From: Marinisporobacter balticus | Lineage (GTDB): Bacteria > Bacillota > Clostridia > Peptostreptococcales > Thermotaleaceae | Assembly: GCF_004345705.1 (NCBI RefSeq) | Contig: NZ_SLWV01000012.1 | Location: 40,820 to 104,819 of the forward strand | DNA length: 64,000 bases | Direction: 5' to 3' | Shown here: piece after piece, positions 61,520 through 64,000 of the stretch | Position numbering within the stretch: the first letter of the stretch is position 1 | Layout: every line of letters begins with the position of its first letter | The notes under the pieces: generated by a model | Databases searched by the model: none | The model's input: only the letters and a program-made list of their open reading frames with translations | Told to the model about the DNA's origin: nothing | Made by a program: the position numbers and the translations under genes

Positions 61520-61697
61520 TAACAGATTTCGTTTATATATTTTACCATTTTATCAGTTCAATATCAATACTACTTATTTTATTATTTAATAAATTATCTT
61601 ACTTATGGTATGTTATAAATATAGGAAAAAATACAGACAAATTTATTACATAAAAATAATCCAAGGACATATAATTATATGTTACCCTTGGATTTTT
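61520..61697 (+). ncRNA. Candidate small RNA from the orphan promoter
   Basis: The promoter at 61485 would make a transcript of about 180 bases ending at the hairpin at 61658-61697 (AATCCAAGGA and TCCTTGG-like arm, then T-rich). The start of the transcript shares TTCAATATCAAT and ACTTATTTTATT with 47728-47755. No coding frame is convincing. Confidence 0.45.
61658..61697. terminator. Bidirectional terminator, hairpin family member
   Basis: AATCCAAGG-GACATAT and ATATGTTA-CCCTTGGATT pair and are followed by T residues. It lies between the candidate small RNA and the AraC gene. Confidence 0.75.
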
Positions 61698-61721
61698 ATT
61701 TGCTTATGTAATAATAGTTAT

Positions 61722-61739
61722 TTTATGGTACGGTTCACC
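61722..61739 (+). repeat. 18-bp direct repeat, left copy
   Basis: TTTATGGTACGGTTCACC, identical to 63215-63232. The left copy is followed by GTAC, so its centre is the palindrome GTACGGTTCACCGTAC. Confidence 0.7.
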
Positions 61740-61765
61740 GTACTGTATGCAACAGCGGTTTTTAA

Positions 61766-63091
61766 TCAGTCTTTTATTGGCACATAAATCTTTATGTTAG
61801 GATAATCTTCAGGAAATAACTTTCCATTTTTAACTTGCCATTCTTCACGCCATTTTATCTTTGGATTTATACGCTCTCCTTTAAAATTAATCCAATTAAC
61901 AGCTTCATTCCACATATGGGGGAGGTTCTTAAAGTCCGTGTTGCATGTTACAAACTTGCCTCCTACCAAAACTTCCTTTTTTATGGTTCTATCATTAATA
62001 ATCATGCTATCATCAATGGTTACCATAGCTATATACCATCTTTTTATACCTTTTCGTTTTATATTGTAATTATGATGAGCAAAAAATTTATGCTCATCTG
62101 ATGTATTACTTATACCGTTAGCATTACTCCACTTTAGTAGTATTTCCCAGGCTTCAAAGGGTGCTGTATCCTCTTCATCAAACACTTTACACATTGCAAC
62201 ATTAGTATCGTTAACGAGATTTATTGAATATTCACTTTTCTCACATATTGGCATAAATAATTCTACATCATAATTAAAATCTTCATTAAAACCCTCCACG
62301 TGTTCTTCTAACCACTGATGTGTTCCAAATTCATATTTACTTAACTTTACCCAACTTTTAAATCTTGCCCATGCTTTGGAAATATCTTTTACACCTATAG
62401 TCGTAACTGCATACATTCCTCCGCTTAATTCCTTCATCTTCACACGCTCATCATTAGTATTAAAATTCTCATCAATGGTAATACATGCTTCATACCCATA
62501 TTGACCCTTTCCTGGCTTACACTCTGTCGTATCATATCCAAAAAGTCTATATTTATTATTATCTAAAATTATACTATTATTTTTTGCCCAATCTAATAGA
62601 GCTTTAAAAGCATTAATTTCAGGATTATTGCCGTAGTATTCAAAACAAGCTACTTTAATAGGATCCATTTTCTTCAGAACCTTTATATCAGGATATTTAT
62701 CAAGAAGGTTTTTATCTTGAATTTCATAATACTTATCCAAAACATCAATTTTATCAAATCTATATTCTAAATTTTCCTTCATAAATGTAGTTGGATTACA
62801 CCCAACAATATGCTTAAATGCCTTTGAAAAAGTATCACTACTCGAAAATCCATATTTAACTGCTATGTTCATTATATTATCTTTGTTTAACATAATATCT
62901 TCACTAGCTAGACTTATTCGTCTTTTTCTAATATACTCTTTAACCCCATGACCTGTCAGTGCAAAGAATATCCTATAAAAATTTGAAAATGACATAAAGG
63001 CTTCTTTTGCTACCTCTTTTAGATTAATTTTATTTTCTAGATTTCTTTCAATATAATCAACAGAATTTTGTATACGCTCATAGTAATTCAT
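61766..63091 (-). CDS. AraC-family regulator with two effector-binding domains
   Basis: The 441-residue protein has an AraC helix-turn-helix pair at the N-terminus (about 5-105: KINLKEVAKEAFMSFSNFYR and AVKYGFSSSDTFSKAFKHIV) and two GyrI-like effector-binding domains (about 135-285 and 290-440), the second ending IKIYVPIKD. In this family the domain binds drugs or small molecules. It may control the methyltransferase next to it. An 18-bp direct repeat flanks the gene. RBS AGGGGG. Confidence 0.9.
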   Translation of the reverse strand: MNYYERIQNSVDYIERNLENKINLKEVAKEAFMSFSNFYRIFFALTGHGVKEYIRKRRISLASEDIMLNKDNIMNIAVKYGFSSSDTFSKAFKHIVGCNPTTFMKENLEYRFDKIDVLDKYYEIQDKNLLDKYPDIKVLKKMDPIKVACFEYYGNNPEINAFKALLDWAKNNSIILDNNKYRLFGYDTTECKPGKGQYGYEACITIDENFNTNDERVKMKELSGGMYAVTTIGVKDISKAWARFKSWVKLSKYEFGTHQWLEEHVEGFNEDFNYDVELFMPICEKSEYSINLVNDTNVAMCKVFDEEDTAPFEAWEILLKWSNANGISNTSDEHKFFAHHNYNIKRKGIKRWYIAMVTIDDSMIINDRTIKKEVLVGGKFVTCNTDFKNLPHMWNEAVNWINFKGERINPKIKWREEWQVKNGKLFPEDYPNIKIYVPIKD

Positions 63092-63214
63092 AAAATAATC
63101 CCCCTAAAATTCATTATGATATTATTATAATGAATTTTATCATACATATCCCGACTTTTTTTCTAAAAATTATCTAATTCTAAATATCTTATGATTAGTT
63201 CGAAATCGCACTTA

Positions 63215-63232
63215 TTTATGGTACGGTTCACC
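63215..63232 (+). repeat. 18-bp direct repeat, right copy
   Basis: Identical to the copy at 61722-61739, in the upstream region of the AraC gene, about 125 bases from its start. Confidence 0.7.
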
Positions 63233-63268
63233 TCTATTAATCCTAAATCTCACCTAATCATAAATTCC

Positions 63269-63428
63269 TTAAATACATTTAGGAGATATCTTCTTAATAC
63301 GATTTACTAACTTCCCAAAATACCCAACACCTGATACCATTCTTTTATAAACAAGAGTCATAAGAATCAAACCGCCTGTTTTTTCTGATTTGTATACAAT
63401 GTTAGACAAATCATCACTTACTGCGTAT
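63269..63428 (-). pseudogene. Short coding remnant
   Basis: A minus-strand frame reads YAVSDDLSNIVYKSEKTGGL, then ILMTLVYKRMVSGVGYFGKL and ends VNRIKKISPKCI at 63269. It looks like protein, but has no start with a ribosome binding site. Family not recognised. Confidence 0.35.
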
Positions 63429-63448
63429 TAAAATATTTAAAATCAATA

Positions 63449-63475
63449 AAAATGCTTCTATTCCCGAAGCATTTT
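63449..63475. terminator. Hairpin
   Basis: AAAATGCTTC and GAAGCATTTT pair around seven bases; it lies between the remnant and the NifX-like gene. Confidence 0.6.
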
Positions 63476-63513
63476 CTGAGGATATGCGATGACCAAAATT
63501 GCTTGTTTAACTC

Positions 63514-63542
63514 TTGACATATATCTTATACTTCTATATTAT
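63514..63542 (+). promoter_or_regulatory. Sigma-A promoter of the NifX-like gene
   Basis: TTGACA (63514-63519), spacer 17, TATTAT (63537-63542). A 12-bp palindrome TAGCATATGCTA (63552-63563) lies just downstream, near the likely transcription start. Confidence 0.75.
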
Positions 63543-63593
63543 TTTATAAAATAGCATATGCTAATTCAACTATTTTATAGGAGGAATAATTAT

Positions 63594-63971
63594 ATGAAAA
63601 TTGCATTACCATCTCGACAGAATCTTATAGACGATCATTTTGGTCACTGTGAATACTTTACTGTTTTTACAGTGGACAACAATAACAAGGCGATTATTTC
63701 TCAAGAAATTATTCCATCACCAGCAGGCTGTGGTTGTAAATCAAATATCGCACAAACTTTATCAGATATAGGTGTATCTATTATACTTGCAGGTAATATG
63801 GGTAATGGTGCCGTACGTGTGTTAAACAACTCTGGCATTGAAGTAATACGCGGATGTTCAGGCGATCTTAAGACTGTTGCTCTCAAATGGCTTGAAGGTA
63901 ATATTTGGATTGTCAACAGTAAATCAAACAACTTTTTTAAGGTTAGTAATCCTATATTGATACGGTGTTAA
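63594..63971 (+). CDS. NifX/NifB-type dinitrogenase iron-molybdenum cofactor domain protein
   Basis: The 125-residue protein is a single Nitro_FeMo-Co domain: MKIALPSRQNLIDDHFGHCE and GVSIILAGNMGNGAVRVLNN are the family segments, with a CGCKSN motif that may hold an Fe-S or Fe-Mo unit. Proteins of this kind outside nif clusters handle Fe-S or molybdenum-iron species. The start is ATG at 63594, with AGGAGG. Not evidence for nitrogen fixation on its own. Confidence 0.88.
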   Translation: MKIALPSRQNLIDDHFGHCEYFTVFTVDNNNKAIISQEIIPSPAGCGCKSNIAQTLSDIGVSIILAGNMGNGAVRVLNNSGIEVIRGCSGDLKTVALKWLEGNIWIVNSKSNNFFKVSNPILIRC

Positions 63972-64000
63972 ATATCCTAGTGATGAATGAATCCTATAAT

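Noticed and set aside
61605..61787. Forward frame of 60 codons after the orphan promoter
   Set aside because: No ribosome binding site, runs through a terminator hairpin and a repeat, and has an unlikely composition.
63594..63971. Nitrogen fixation gene
   Set aside because: A single NifX/NifB-type domain protein is common in non-fixing anaerobes; no nifHDK genes are here.
1..64000. CRISPR arrays, insertion sequences, integrases, rRNA genes
   Set aside because: Looked for regular spacer repeats, transposase or integrase motifs and rRNA; none seen.

Overview
The window is AT-rich, intron-free bacterial DNA with strong AGGAGG-type ribosome binding sites, a T-box leader and many Rho-independent terminators, so it is from a Firmicute. 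Several genes mark an anaerobic endospore-forming Clostridia member: sleB-ypeB, a CotF-like coat protein, splB, a short Gly-rich sporulation-type protein, a flavodiiron protein, and a cytosolic-looking [NiFe] hydrogenase with no respiratory chain genes in view. Relatives of Alkaliphilus or Crassaminicella would fit, but that assignment is an inference from gene content. No insertion sequence, integrase, CRISPR array or rRNA operon was seen.

Layout. 1-9.4 kb: scattered single genes (diglucosyl-diacylglycerol-type glycosyltransferase, MBL hydrolase, tRNA-Gly, DUF378 protein, cytoplasmic chemotaxis receptor, sleB-ypeB, fprA). 9.6-14.7 kb: a first locus with an aminotransferase, an amino-acid ABC transporter and a LarA-family nickel racemase homologue. 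14.9-21.5 kb: the conserved MoxR / DUF58 / DUF4129 / DUF4350 / SpoIIM / RDD membrane-associated cluster. 21.5-25.6 kb: cell wall binding protein, tcdA, cation efflux, coat protein. 25.6-30.6 kb: a second locus with the same design as the first (ABC transporter, LarA homologue, threonine aldolase). 30.8-41.6 kb: inorganic pyrophosphatase, T-box-controlled asnA, cold shock protein, transporters, a YeiL-like regulator, the UV repair genes uvsE and splB, and a FAD oxidoreductase. 41.7-42.2 kb: an unusually GC-rich, highly base-paired noncoding region that I read as a large structured RNA on the minus strand. 42.4-47.6 kb: HD hydrolase, lipoprotein, GNAT plus RimK-type ligase, EamA transporter, MocA-like protein and an internally deleted molybdenum-hydroxylase FAD subunit. 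47.8-56.7 kb: one continuous minus-strand [NiFe] hydrogenase operon (cytochrome b5-like protein, small and large subunits, protease, hypA-B-F-C-D-E). 56.8-64 kb: a more decayed stretch with gene remnants, a run of small overlapping genes with a GIY-YIG nuclease, a methyltransferase, an AraC regulator flanked by an 18-bp direct repeat, and a NifX-type protein.

How it fits together. The two LarA loci and the hydrogenase all need nickel enzymes; the larB/C/E cofactor genes are not in the window. The amino-acid transporters, PLP enzymes and 2-hydroxyacid racemase homologues suggest amino-acid fermentation through 2-oxo and 2-hydroxy acids. uvsE and splB lie 0.6 kb apart and both deal with UV damage in spores. 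The best candidates for something undescribed are the structured RNA at 41.7-42.2 kb, a spore photoproduct lyase that lacks the usual catalytic cysteine, the hydrogenase with a cytochrome b5-like partner and an altered proximal-cluster motif, and a perfect orphan promoter at 61.5 kb that reads into a repeat-family hairpin.
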